A stretch of DNA of 6,091 bases, taken from positions 1 to 6,091 of the forward strand of contig DPXZ01000141.1 in assembly GCA_003526765.1 (NCBI GenBank), read 5' to 3'. Source of the stretch: Fervidobacterium sp. GTDB taxonomy: Bacteria; Thermotogota; Thermotogae; Thermotogales; Fervidobacteriaceae. Positions 1-5,825 of the stretch are shown one piece after another (position 1 is the first letter of the stretch; each line of letters starts with the position of its first letter). The notes beneath the pieces were generated by a model. That model saw nothing but the letters and a program-made list of their open reading frames with translations. It ran no database searches and was not told the origin of the DNA. The position numbers and the translations under genes were made by a program.

Positions 1-228
1 GATGACGGGGAATTATCGCATGTTATAAGCGAAAGGCAACTGGAATATTTGAAGAGAATGCACCACTATGTCAAAAATTCTATTAGCGTTTTAGAACAAG
101 GTTATCCGGTGGATATCGTATCGTTGGATATCAGAAAGGCTTTGGGTGAGTTGGATGAACTATCTGGGAGGAACTTCACAGAGGATCTACTCGATAACAT
201 ATTCTCCAATTTTTGCGTGGGTAAGTGA
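1..228 (+). CDS. mnmE: MnmE (TrmE) tRNA modification GTPase, C-terminal 75 codons
   Basis: This is the 3' end of a gene that begins before the window; frame 1 is open from base 1 to the TGA at 226-228. The fragment starts DDGELSHVIS and continues SERQLEYL, then a helical stretch with KALGELDEL, and ends TEDLLDNIFSNFCVGK. That ending, Phe-Cys-(Ile/Val)-Gly-Lys, is the hallmark C-terminus of MnmE. The family partners with MnmG to place carboxymethylaminomethyl-type groups on U34 of certain tRNAs; the terminal Cys is highly conserved. Only the last part of the helical domain is visible; the formyl-THF-binding and G domains lie upstream. The gene ends 316 nt before flhA, and a terminator-like hairpin and a converging RNA gene separate the two, so it is probably not part of the flagellar operon. 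Identification is firm. Confidence 0.93.
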   Translation, partial: DDGELSHVISERQLEYLKRMHHYVKNSISVLEQGYPVDIVSLDIRKALGELDELSGRNFTEDLLDNIFSNFCVGK

Positions 229-266
229 TAGGAACGTTGAAAATGCACGTAAATAGCTCAAGGAAT

Positions 267-294
267 AAAAAAAGCGGGCCTTTTTTTGACCCGC
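267..294 (-). terminator. Intrinsic terminator on the minus strand
   Basis: On the minus strand the sequence is GCGGG, an 11-nt A-rich loop, CCCGC, then seven T (273-267). The stem is five perfect GC pairs followed at once by the T tract, the classic Rho-independent form. On the plus strand the same GC stem is followed by ATAAAG and has no T tract, so it would work poorly for mnmE. The orientation implies a minus-strand transcript arriving from positions above 294, although no protein gene lies there. This is the main argument for the small RNA candidate. Confidence 0.75.
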
Positions 295-304
295 ATAAAG
301 CCGT

Positions 305-333
305 GGGGGGTGTATCTCAAGGGGGATAGGGGG
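305..333 (+). repeat. Three G-runs (C-runs on the minus strand)
   Basis: The plus strand carries G6 (305-310), G5 (321-325) and G5 (329-333), with GG at 340-341, in an otherwise AT-rich gap. Such a strand-asymmetric cluster is clearly non-random here. Read on the minus strand it forms the C-rich body of the small RNA candidate. As plus-strand DNA or RNA it could form a two-layer G-quadruplex, but the fourth run is only two G, so a stable three-layer form is not supported. Confidence 0.8.
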
Positions 334-345
334 TTCTCTGGAAAG

Positions 346-354
346 ATTGTATCA
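346..354 (-). promoter_or_regulatory. Extended -10 promoter for the minus-strand small RNA
   Basis: The minus strand reads TGATACAAT: a TACAAT hexamer (5 of 6 to TATAAT) at 351-346 with the TG of an extended -10 one base upstream. No good -35 hexamer is found 16-18 nt further up (the sequence there is AT-only), which is usual for extended -10 promoters. It would start RNA near A339. AT-rich DNA produces such hexamers by chance; its exact fit to the C-rich block and terminator raises its value. Confidence 0.5.
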
Positions 355-383
355 TTATTATTGTTAAATTATTAGTGCTTTTG

Positions 384-403
384 ATAGTACTATTGTCGAA
401 CAA
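384..403. promoter_or_regulatory. Abutting palindromes upstream of the small RNA promoter
   Basis: ATAGTACTAT (384-393) is a perfect 10-bp palindrome and TTGTcgaACAA (393-403) is a second inverted repeat sharing one base with it. They would lie roughly 45-64 bp upstream of the proposed minus-strand start at 339, a common position for an activator site, and also between the two divergent transcription units. No specific regulator is recognised. Short palindromes are frequent in AT-rich DNA, so this is only a candidate. Confidence 0.25.
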
Positions 404-412
404 CTTTGTTAC

Positions 413-432
413 ATAGGTTTTTCTATACCTAT
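413..432. repeat. Short inverted repeat in the flhA upstream region
   Basis: ATAGGT (413-418) and ACCTAT (427-432) form a perfect 6-bp inverted repeat around an 8-nt loop. It is too weak and lacks a T tract on either side to be a terminator. It may be a protein site or chance. Confidence 0.25.
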
Positions 433-461
433 TAATGTTGATTAGTCTATCTTATTATTTC

Positions 462-497
462 TTACTTCCAATTATTTAGACACTGTATAAGTATAAA
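462..497 (+). promoter_or_regulatory. Possible promoter of the flhA operon
   Basis: Two overlapping -10-like hexamers, TATAAG (486-491) and TATAAA (492-497), lie about 50 bp before the flhA start. The only -35-like match at suitable distance is a poor TTACTT (462-467), 18 nt from the first. No sigma-28 type sequence (TAAA then GCCGATAA) is seen anywhere in the gap. Since flhA is the first gene after a long non-coding stretch a promoter is expected here, but the exact site is uncertain. Confidence 0.35.
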
Positions 498-532
498 TCG
501 TTCAAAATTTTCGAAAAATTCTTTGGGTTTAC

Positions 533-541
533 AGAGGTGAT
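533..541 (+). promoter_or_regulatory. Ribosome binding site of flhA
   Basis: AGAGGTGAT matches eight of nine bases of the full complement to the 16S rRNA 3' end (GGAGGTGAT). It sits just before GTG 545 and supports this non-ATG start. The ATG at 540-542 overlaps the site and is in another frame. Confidence 0.8.
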
Positions 542-544
542 GCT

Positions 545-2599
545 GTGAATACTGATATTATAGTAGCTTTGCTGGTCGTTGCCATCATCTTTCTGATGAT
601 CATACCTATACCTAATTTTCTACTTGACTTCTTTCAACTCCTAAATATATCCTTATCGTTGATCTTGCTCTTTTCCACAATGTACATCACTACTGCTCTT
701 GAACTTGCATCGTTTCCAACTATTTTGCTGATCATAACTATATTTCGCCTATCGTTGAACGTTGCATCTACAAGGGCTATACTCTTGCAAGGTCCGAACT
801 TTGGTGGAAAAGTTATACAAGCATTCGGGAATTTCGTTGTCGGTGGAAATTATGTTGTAGGTATAGTTATATTCATCATTTTGGTTATCATACAATTCAT
901 AGTGATCACAAGAGGTTCAGAGCGTATCTCGGAAGTTGCAGCACGTTTTACGCTCGATGCCATGCCTGGTAAGCAGATGAGTGTCGATGCTGATCTTAAT
1001 GCTGGATTGATAAACGAGAGCGAGGCAAGGTACAAGAGGGATCAAATAAGGCGTGAGGCAGATTTCTATGGTGCAATGGATGGTGCATCGAAGTTCGTTC
1101 GTGGTGATGCAATTGCTAGTATAATAATAACATTGGTCAATAGCATAGGTGGTATACTCATAGGTGTACTGATGCATCAAATGGGATTTGCCGATGCGGC
1201 TGCAACTTTTTTGTTATACACAGTTGGTGATGGATTGGTTAGTCAGATTCCCGCGTTGATGGTTTCAACAGCTACAGGTATACTCGTATCGCGTAGTGCT
1301 ACGGAGGATAACTTGGGCGCAGAATTAATCAAGGAATTGAGTAGTGAAAAGCGAGTAATCATACTAACTGGTAGTGTGATCGTATTTCTTGGGCTGTTCA
1401 CTCCTCTTCCAACTTTTACAAGTCTCTTAATAGGTGGATTTTTAATTATTGCTGGCGTCATGATAAGGAGGCAGGAAGCGGTACAACCTGAAGGTGGACC
1501 AGCCGCTGCAACAATGGGTGCACCGACACCCAGTGCACCTTCTGGACCAATTTTGTCAACTCCTGAGGAAGTGGCTGAGGTAATACAATCTGATACAGTA
1601 GAGATAAACATCGGCTACGGTCTCCTTCCTTTGGCAGATCTTTCGCAAGGTGGTGATATACTAGAGAGACTGACGATGATAAGAAGACAATTGGCACAAG
1701 AACTTGGCCTTGTACTGTCTCCTATAAGAGTTAGAGATAGTGTAATTCTAAAACCAAACGAATATGCAATCTTTATACGAGGTGCTGAGGTTTCAAGATA
1801 CGAATTGATACCAAACAGACTGTTGGCAATAAACCCTGGATTTGTTACCGAAAAGATAGCAGGCATAGAGGTGAAAGAGCCTGCCTTTGGGTTGGAAGCG
1901 TTCTGGATTGATGAAAGTAAGAAGAATGAAGCCACACAGAAAGGTTACACCATAGTTGATCCACCAACAGTCTTCGCAACCCATGTGACCGAGGTGTTGA
2001 GAAAGTACGCTGCAGAACTTTTGGGAAACAGGGAATTCCAATTACTTGTGGATGGATTGAGGAACAAGTTCGACAAGTTGGTTGACGATGTATTCAATTC
2101 TGTCAAACCGACGGCTGTAAAGAAAGTCCTTCAAGAATTACTCAGTGAGGGCATATCTATTAGAAATCTCTCTTTTATTTTCGAACTAATCTTGGACAAT
2201 TCAGAGAGAGCACGTGATATAGAGAGCTTAACAGAGTATGTAAGAAGAGGGCTGAAACGCCAGATTGCAACAAGACTCTTATCTCAAGACAAGCAAATTC
2301 ACGCAATCGCATTGGACAGCGATTTAGAAAGAATACTTACCGAATCGATTGCGCAAGGTGATCAGGGAACTTTCCTGAACGTCAATCCTCAGATAATGAG
2401 GGAAGTAATTGAGAAGATTTCCCAGGAATTAGAGAAAATTATGAGAAAAGGATATTCCCCTGTGCTTGTTGTTTCAAGTAGCATCAGGCCATATTTGGCA
2501 AAGATGATATTGAGGTTTATACAAGGAATATCGGTTCTCTCTTTTGAAGAGATACCTGAAGATATCAATTTATCAATTGAAGGTGTGGTGAGAATATGA
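545..2599 (+). CDS. flhA: FlhA, flagellar type III export gate protein
   Basis: FlhA forms the nonameric ring of the flagellar export gate in the inner membrane and docks chaperone-substrate complexes through its cytoplasmic part. The product is 684 residues, normal for the family. Residues about 1-308 hold the hydrophobic segments (for example 4-20, 102-121, 270-286 and 293-306). The FHIPEP family signature runs from R127 to D150 and includes ARFTLDAMPGKQM. A Pro/Ala/Gly-rich linker (about 315-338) leads to the cytoplasmic domain (about 345-684). The GTG start is supported by a strong ribosome binding site and by the immediate hydrophobic N-terminus. The stop overlaps the flhF start (ATGA). 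It is the first gene of the operon; flhB, often its neighbour, is not beside it. Nothing is truncated. Identification is firm. Confidence 0.97.
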   Translation: MNTDIIVALLVVAIIFLMIIPIPNFLLDFFQLLNISLSLILLFSTMYITTALELASFPTILLIITIFRLSLNVASTRAILLQGPNFGGKVIQAFGNFVVGGNYVVGIVIFIILVIIQFIVITRGSERISEVAARFTLDAMPGKQMSVDADLNAGLINESEARYKRDQIRREADFYGAMDGASKFVRGDAIASIIITLVNSIGGILIGVLMHQMGFADAAATFLLYTVGDGLVSQIPALMVSTATGILVSRSATEDNLGAELIKELSSEKRVIILTGSVIVFLGLFTPLPTFTSLLIGGFLIIAGVMIRRQEAVQPEGGPAAATMGAPTPSAPSGPILSTPEEVAEVIQSDTVEINIGYGLLPLADLSQGGDILERLTMIRRQLAQELGLVLSPIRVRDSVILKPNEYAIFIRGAEVSRYELIPNRLLAINPGFVTEKIAGIEVKEPAFGLEAFWIDESKKNEATQKGYTIVDPPTVFATHVTEVLRKYAAELLGNREFQLLVDGLRNKFDKLVDDVFNSVKPTAVKKVLQELLSEGISIRNLSFIFELILDNSERARDIESLTEYVRRGLKRQIATRLLSQDKQIHAIALDSDLERILTESIAQGDQGTFLNVNPQIMREVIEKISQELEKIMRKGYSPVLVVSSSIRPYLAKMILRFIQGISVLSFEEIPEDINLSIEGVVRI

Positions 2600-3714
2600 T
2601 AGTAAAAAAATACGTAGTCAATGATATAAAGGAAGCATTCGAAAAAATCCGAGTAGAACTTGGAAAGGACGCAGTTATTCTCAGCACACGGAAGGTTAAA
2701 AAGGGCGGATTTTTGGGCATAGGTGCAAAGACGTACATCGAAGTGACCGCGGCAGTTGAAGACAAGAAGTCACAACAGACCGAGGAAAAGGGACAGATAT
2801 ACAAACTTCAGGAGATATTATCAAAGAACAAGGAAGGCACTCAGTCCAGTGACGATTTTAATGAGCTGAAAAAGATGATGGTCGAACTTAAATCGATGAT
2901 GTCCACTCAAAAATCCAATGAATCTCAATGGATACAAGATTTTAGAAAAGCACTTGAAAGGCAAGACATTGATGAAGAAATAGAAGATAAGCTTGTTGAA
3001 TATGCAAAGATGAAATATCAAGAACTGGATTTCTCAAATGAGAACACGCGCCTTATCCTCTCTGAGATGTTTCTACCATTTATTAATACCGCAGTTCCAG
3101 AATTGAAAGGTAGGGTTCTTTTTACTGGTCCAACGGGCGTTGGTAAGACAACAACAATTGCAAAAATTGCCGCTAAATTAAAGCTAAATGATCACAAGAA
3201 AGTCTCAATAATCACACTCGATACTTACCGAATTGCCGCTGTAGATCAACTCAAAACTTATGCAATGTTGTTAGATGTTCCAATAAGAGTAGCCTATACA
3301 CCTAAAGAAGCAAAACTTGAAGTAGAAGCATTAAGTGATTACGATGTGATTTTGATAGATACCGCAGGCCGCAGTCAGAAGAATGAAATGCACATGACCG
3401 AAATAAAGGCAATGTCTGAAGTGGTGAATCCAGACTATTTGTTCTTGGTCATCGGAATGCAGTACAGGAAAGAAGATGTAAGGGAGATATTACAGAAGTT
3501 TTCCACTCTCAACCCTACCCACGTCATACTTTCAAAAATGGATGAGACATCAGCACTTGGACATTTTCTGAATATTTCTTCATTTTTGAACGTGCCAATT
3601 GCGTATATAACTAATGGACAAAGGGTACCCGATGATATAATAGAGGCAAATAACCGTGAACTTGCGGTTTTGTTGTCGCGAGAGGTGCTTAAATATGCAA
3701 GACCAAGCAAGTAA
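2596..3714 (+). CDS. flhF: FlhF, SRP-type GTPase for flagellar placement
   Basis: FlhF is the third SRP-GTPase beside Ffh and FtsY; it dimerises with GTP and guides flagellar basal-body assembly to its site. The product is 372 residues. The N-terminus MIVKKYVVNDIKEAFEKI, followed by GKDAVILSTRKVKKGGFLG, is typical of the FlhF B domain. A charged helical linker covers about 55-120, then the N domain to about 170. The G domain shows the P-loop GPTGVGKT (178-185), DTYRIAAVDQL (209-219), DTAGR (255-259) and SKMDET (313-318), then SALGHFLN. The segment after DTAGR reads LVIGMQYRKED where I expect an SATTK-like motif in relatives. Its start overlaps the flhA stop by 4 nt, with a weak GGTGAG site inside flhA (2587-2592), so coupling to flhA translation is likely. 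FlhG is the known partner and follows directly. Confidence 0.96.
   Translation: MIVKKYVVNDIKEAFEKIRVELGKDAVILSTRKVKKGGFLGIGAKTYIEVTAAVEDKKSQQTEEKGQIYKLQEILSKNKEGTQSSDDFNELKKMMVELKSMMSTQKSNESQWIQDFRKALERQDIDEEIEDKLVEYAKMKYQELDFSNENTRLILSEMFLPFINTAVPELKGRVLFTGPTGVGKTTTIAKIAAKLKLNDHKKVSIITLDTYRIAAVDQLKTYAMLLDVPIRVAYTPKEAKLEVEALSDYDVILIDTAGRSQKNEMHMTEIKAMSEVVNPDYLFLVIGMQYRKEDVREILQKFSTLNPTHVILSKMDETSALGHFLNISSFLNVPIAYITNGQRVPDDIIEANNRELAVLLSREVLKYARPSK
3681..3687 (+). promoter_or_regulatory. Ribosome binding site deciding the flhG start
   Basis: AGAGGTG lies inside the end of flhF, 7 nt before ATG 3695. It rules out the in-frame ATG at 3656, which would add 13 residues without a ribosome binding site and would push the conserved DQA motif away from the N-terminus. 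Confidence 0.8.
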
Positions 3715-4531
3715 GTTGAAAAGCAGCCAAGTAGTTGCAGTTATAAGTGGAAAAGGCGGTGTAGGAAAGACTCTCATCGCAACAAATATGGCAGCTACCC
3801 TTGCAGATACTGGTAGAAAAGTCCTGGTTTTGGACGCAGATATTGGTTTCACAAATGCAGATATATTGCTCGGTGCATTTCCTAAATTCAGTATAAAGGA
3901 CTTTGTCAATCGTGCTTGTTCCATAGACGACCTTGTAACGCACACGAACTATGGCGTGGATTTAGTTTCCCTTGGTGGCGATGTTTCAGACGTTCTAGCT
4001 GTCAGCGACTTGGTACTCAAAGATTTCACTACTCATTTCTTGAAACTACTTGATAACTACGAGATAGTTGTAATGGATATGCCTCCGGGTTTTTCAGAGG
4101 CTTATATGCCTTTTTTGGCACTTGTCGACGATTTCATAATAATGAGTACTGTCGAACCGACTTCTATTGTGAACACGTATACGATCGTTAAATTACTCAG
4201 TATTAAAGGAATCGGTGGAGAGAGTATACATCTGGTTGCAAACATGGTTCAAGATGTCAAGGAAGCAACGAAATTGATGTCCAGATTTTCAGAAGTCGTT
4301 GAGAGATTTGTGAACAATAGAGTGAGTTCGGTGACGATAATAAAGGACCATCCCTTGGTTGAAAGGAGTATTCATGACAGAGAATTGTTCGTGAAAAAAT
4401 ATAGGAACATCCAGCCATCTTTTTCAGTGACACGATTAGTCTCTATATTGCTCAAGGCATCAAACAATCCCAAAGATCAAGAACGCGTACTGGAAAAGTT
4501 TTTAAATTTATTTAGAGGTGTAGCTCGATGA
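3695..4531 (+). CDS. flhG: FlhG (FleN/YlxH), MinD-like ATPase controlling flagellar number
   Basis: FlhG is a membrane-associated P-loop ATPase that stimulates FlhF GTPase and limits flagellar number. From the ATG at 3695 it has 278 residues. The N-terminus MQDQASKLK matches the family's activating helix (DQA-x-x-L-R/K), which supports this start over the upstream ATG at 3656. The deviant Walker A is SGKGGVGKT (18-26), then LDADIGFTNADILLG (46-60). The switch II region is MDMPPG (127-132) rather than the TGAG-like form I associate with FlhG. EPTS (154-157) and VANMV (181-185) are family-like. The last 16 residues (ERVLEKFLNLFRGVAR) look like an amphipathic membrane-targeting helix as in MinD. 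It overlaps flhF by 20 nt and the next gene by 4 nt. A septum-placing MinD is the alternative, but the DQA helix and context favour FlhG. Confidence 0.93.
   Translation: MQDQASKLKSSQVVAVISGKGGVGKTLIATNMAATLADTGRKVLVLDADIGFTNADILLGAFPKFSIKDFVNRACSIDDLVTHTNYGVDLVSLGGDVSDVLAVSDLVLKDFTTHFLKLLDNYEIVVMDMPPGFSEAYMPFLALVDDFIIMSTVEPTSIVNTYTIVKLLSIKGIGGESIHLVANMVQDVKEATKLMSRFSEVVERFVNNRVSSVTIIKDHPLVERSIHDRELFVKKYRNIQPSFSVTRLVSILLKASNNPKDQERVLEKFLNLFRGVAR
4514..4520 (+). promoter_or_regulatory. Ribosome binding site of the first PilZ gene
   Basis: AGAGGTG, 7 nt before ATG 4528 and inside the end of flhG. The heptamer and its spacing are the same as for flhG, which supports the ATGA-overlap start. Confidence 0.75.
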
Positions 4532-5076
4532 CTTTAGAAGAGTACGTCAACGTTAATTTGAAAAACATAATCGTACGGGGATTTGGAAAAGATGCAGAAT
4601 ACACTGTAAAACTCAAGGAAATAAGAGGGCGACAATTCAAAGTTGCATTCGTCGTTCGTGCAGATATTCCCCAATTGCTTAGGATAGATATACCTATCGA
4701 AGGAGTTGTGCTGACATTGATAGGTAATTTTGTTGAAAAAGATGAAGAGGATTATGTATATTTGATTTTCGATAAAGCTGGCATTCTCCAAAGAAGGGCA
4801 AAACCAAGATATGCATCATTCCAAAAATGTAAAATCTTTGGTTTCAAATCTGTTATATTGGATGTATCAGAAAATGGTTTTCAAGCAATTTCTGAGTACA
4901 AGCCTAGTTTACGAGAGAGTATCGAGATTGATCTCTTGGGTAATTTGGAAAAAGGCACAGTAATGTGGGTAGTTGAAGAGGAAGAATGCTACAGATTCGG
5001 TGCTTATATAGAGTCTCCATCGGAAAATTGGAAAGATATTTATGAAAAATATCATGGCATGGGGGAAAAGCTGTAA
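4528..5076 (+). CDS. PilZ-domain protein, short form, probable c-di-GMP receptor
   Basis: The product is 182 residues, soluble, with no signal peptide or membrane segment. The C-terminal half fits a PilZ domain: R90-A-K-P-R94 is the RxxxR motif and D112-V-S-E-N-G117 is the (D/N)xSxxG motif, the two elements that hold c-di-GMP. A later strand, KGTVMWVVEEEECYRFGAYI, matches the usual end of the PilZ barrel. Residues 1-85 are rich in beta strands and may be a diverged YcgR-type N-terminal domain, but I cannot assign it with certainty. The gene overlaps flhG by 4 nt (ATGA) with a good ribosome binding site, and its stop overlaps the next PilZ gene by one base. The setting suggests control of flagellar function by c-di-GMP; partner and effect are unknown. 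Confidence 0.8.
   Translation: MTLEEYVNVNLKNIIVRGFGKDAEYTVKLKEIRGRQFKVAFVVRADIPQLLRIDIPIEGVVLTLIGNFVEKDEEDYVYLIFDKAGILQRRAKPRYASFQKCKIFGFKSVILDVSENGFQAISEYKPSLRESIEIDLLGNLEKGTVMWVVEEEECYRFGAYIESPSENWKDIYEKYHGMGEKL
5061..5066 (+). promoter_or_regulatory. Unusual G5 ribosome binding site of the second PilZ gene
   Basis: GGGGGA lies 9 nt before ATG 5076 and is the only ribosome-binding candidate there. The neighbouring genes use AGAGGTG or GGAGG. A pure G-run pairs less well with the 16S tail but is fully complementary to the UCCCCC of the small RNA candidate. Confidence 0.55.
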
Positions 5077-5747
5077 TGGCCTACGTTGAACTCGTTGATT
5101 CTGCAAAATCTTTGAAAATAGGGCTCCCTGCAGTTGTAAATATCATATTTGTGAAGGAATTGGAGGGTTCTTACAAAAGCAATGTCGTAGACATAGATTT
5201 TGAGAGAATGATCCTTTTCCTATCTATACCTTCTTTGAAAGGAAAGTTCATTCCAATACCAAAAGGTGTAAGGATGACAGTCAGTCTCTTCGATAGATCT
5301 TCCATATATGAGTTTGATACTGTATCACTCGGCGTTACTAAGATGGATAATGTGTATGTGATTCCTGTTCCATTTCCCGAATTGGTTCGACGCACTGAAC
5401 GAAGGAAATTCGTGCGTATTCAAATTTTCTTAGATGGAAGGTTGTACACAACTTCTGAAGAAAATGCGGAATCCTTCCCTTTTACAACTAGAAACATAAG
5501 CGCTGGTGGGATGATGATTACAACAAAGAAGTACCTCAATGTCGATGATATAATATACGTTGATCTAACATTAAGTGAAGACTTAGCTTTGAATAAGCAG
5601 AAATCAAGAGTAGCAAGACAAGATGAAAAGTTAGAAGATGGATTTGTATATGGTCTACAATTTCTTGATTTATCTTCAACTTTCGAGACGAGATTGGTCA
5701 AATTCATATTCCAAAAGGAATTGAAGATGAGAAGTATGAAAAAATAG
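5076..5747 (+). CDS. YcgR-like flagellar brake protein with PilZ domain
   Basis: The product is 223 residues and has the two-domain layout of YcgR: an N-terminal beta-rich domain (about 10-100, with LKIGLPAVVNI and PIPKGVRMTVSLFD) and a C-terminal PilZ domain (about 105-218). The binding motifs are intact: R110-K-F-V-R114, inside RRTERRKFVRI, and N140-I-S-A-G-G145. The final part DGFVYGLQFLDLSSTFETRLVKFIFQKEL is typical of the last strand and helix. In other bacteria YcgR with c-di-GMP binds the motor and slows or biases rotation; the same role here is inferred. The start at 5076 overlaps the previous stop (TAATG), so it may depend on coupled translation. The gene ends 78 nt before cheC. YpfA/DgrA are names used for similar proteins elsewhere; I do not assign a symbol. 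Confidence 0.88.
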   Translation: MAYVELVDSAKSLKIGLPAVVNIIFVKELEGSYKSNVVDIDFERMILFLSIPSLKGKFIPIPKGVRMTVSLFDRSSIYEFDTVSLGVTKMDNVYVIPVPFPELVRRTERRKFVRIQIFLDGRLYTTSEENAESFPFTTRNISAGGMMITTKKYLNVDDIIYVDLTLSEDLALNKQKSRVARQDEKLEDGFVYGLQFLDLSSTFETRLVKFIFQKELKMRSMKK

Positions 5748-5825
5748 AAAAATTCAGAGAAGATAAGACGTCATACAATGTTAAATATTACTCGGTTATT
5801 TTAGTCAAAGATAGGAGGCAAGCAA
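5748..5825 (+). other. Gap between the second PilZ gene and cheC
   Basis: This 78-nt AT-rich gap is the longest inside the operon. No terminator hairpin is seen on either strand. A TACAAT hexamer (5774-5779) could be a -10, but the -35 region is poor. An eight-codon frame starting at 5778 has no ribosome binding site. Read-through from upstream is the simplest view. Confidence 0.5.
5814..5818 (+). promoter_or_regulatory. Ribosome binding site of cheC
   Basis: GGAGG sits 7 nt before ATG 5826, the canonical spacing. It is the strongest core match in the window and indicates independent initiation of cheC, which does not overlap its upstream neighbour. Confidence 0.85.

Larger units (their letters stand above)
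267..339 (-). ncRNA. Candidate C-rich small RNA, about 73 nt
   Basis: Seen directly: read on the minus strand, an extended -10 (TGATACAAT, 354-346) is followed 7 nt later by A339, then AGAGAA, C5 (333-329), TAT, C5 (325-321), TTGAGATACA, C6 (310-305), ACGG, a short spacer, and a GCGGG/CCCGC hairpin ending in T7 (273-267). Promoter, body and terminator thus have exactly the spacing of a small stand-alone RNA gene. The same strand carries few G residues before the terminator, so the three C-runs are predicted to be single-stranded. Known analogy: Gram-positive regulatory RNAs such as FsrA and RsaE use unpaired C-rich (UCCC) segments to cover G-rich ribosome binding sites. Inferred: a trans-acting translational regulator. 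The exact 5' end is a guess. I recognise no Rfam family. A 12-codon reading frame inside (ATG at 297-295) has no ribosome binding site and overlaps the terminator. Confidence 0.5.

Noticed and set aside
260..297. A 12-codon reading frame on the minus strand within the small RNA candidate (ATG at 297-295)
   Set aside because: There is no ribosome binding site before it and it runs through the terminator stem and T tract, so translation is unlikely.
300..544. A c-di-GMP (GEMM) or other known riboswitch in the flhA leader
   Set aside because: It was considered because PilZ genes follow. The conserved GEMM core elements are not visible, and the leader after 345 is AT-rich without strong stems.
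1243..1611. Open reading frame of 122 codons on the minus strand inside flhA
   Set aside because: It lies fully opposite a clear flhA frame, shows no recognisable motif, and I saw no convincing ribosome binding site; it is a shadow of the coding strand.
3656..3694. Upstream in-frame ATG for flhG, adding 13 residues (MNLRFCCRERCLN)
   Set aside because: It has no ribosome binding site and lies inside the flhF end. ATG 3695 has AGAGGTG at 7 nt and places the DQA helix at the N-terminus.
3580..3945. Open reading frame of 121 codons on the minus strand across the flhF-flhG junction
   Set aside because: It is antisense to two well-identified genes, with low-complexity composition and no family signature.
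5778..5804. An eight-codon frame (ATG TTA ... TAG) before cheC
   Set aside because: It has no ribosome binding site and is too short to separate from chance in AT-rich DNA.
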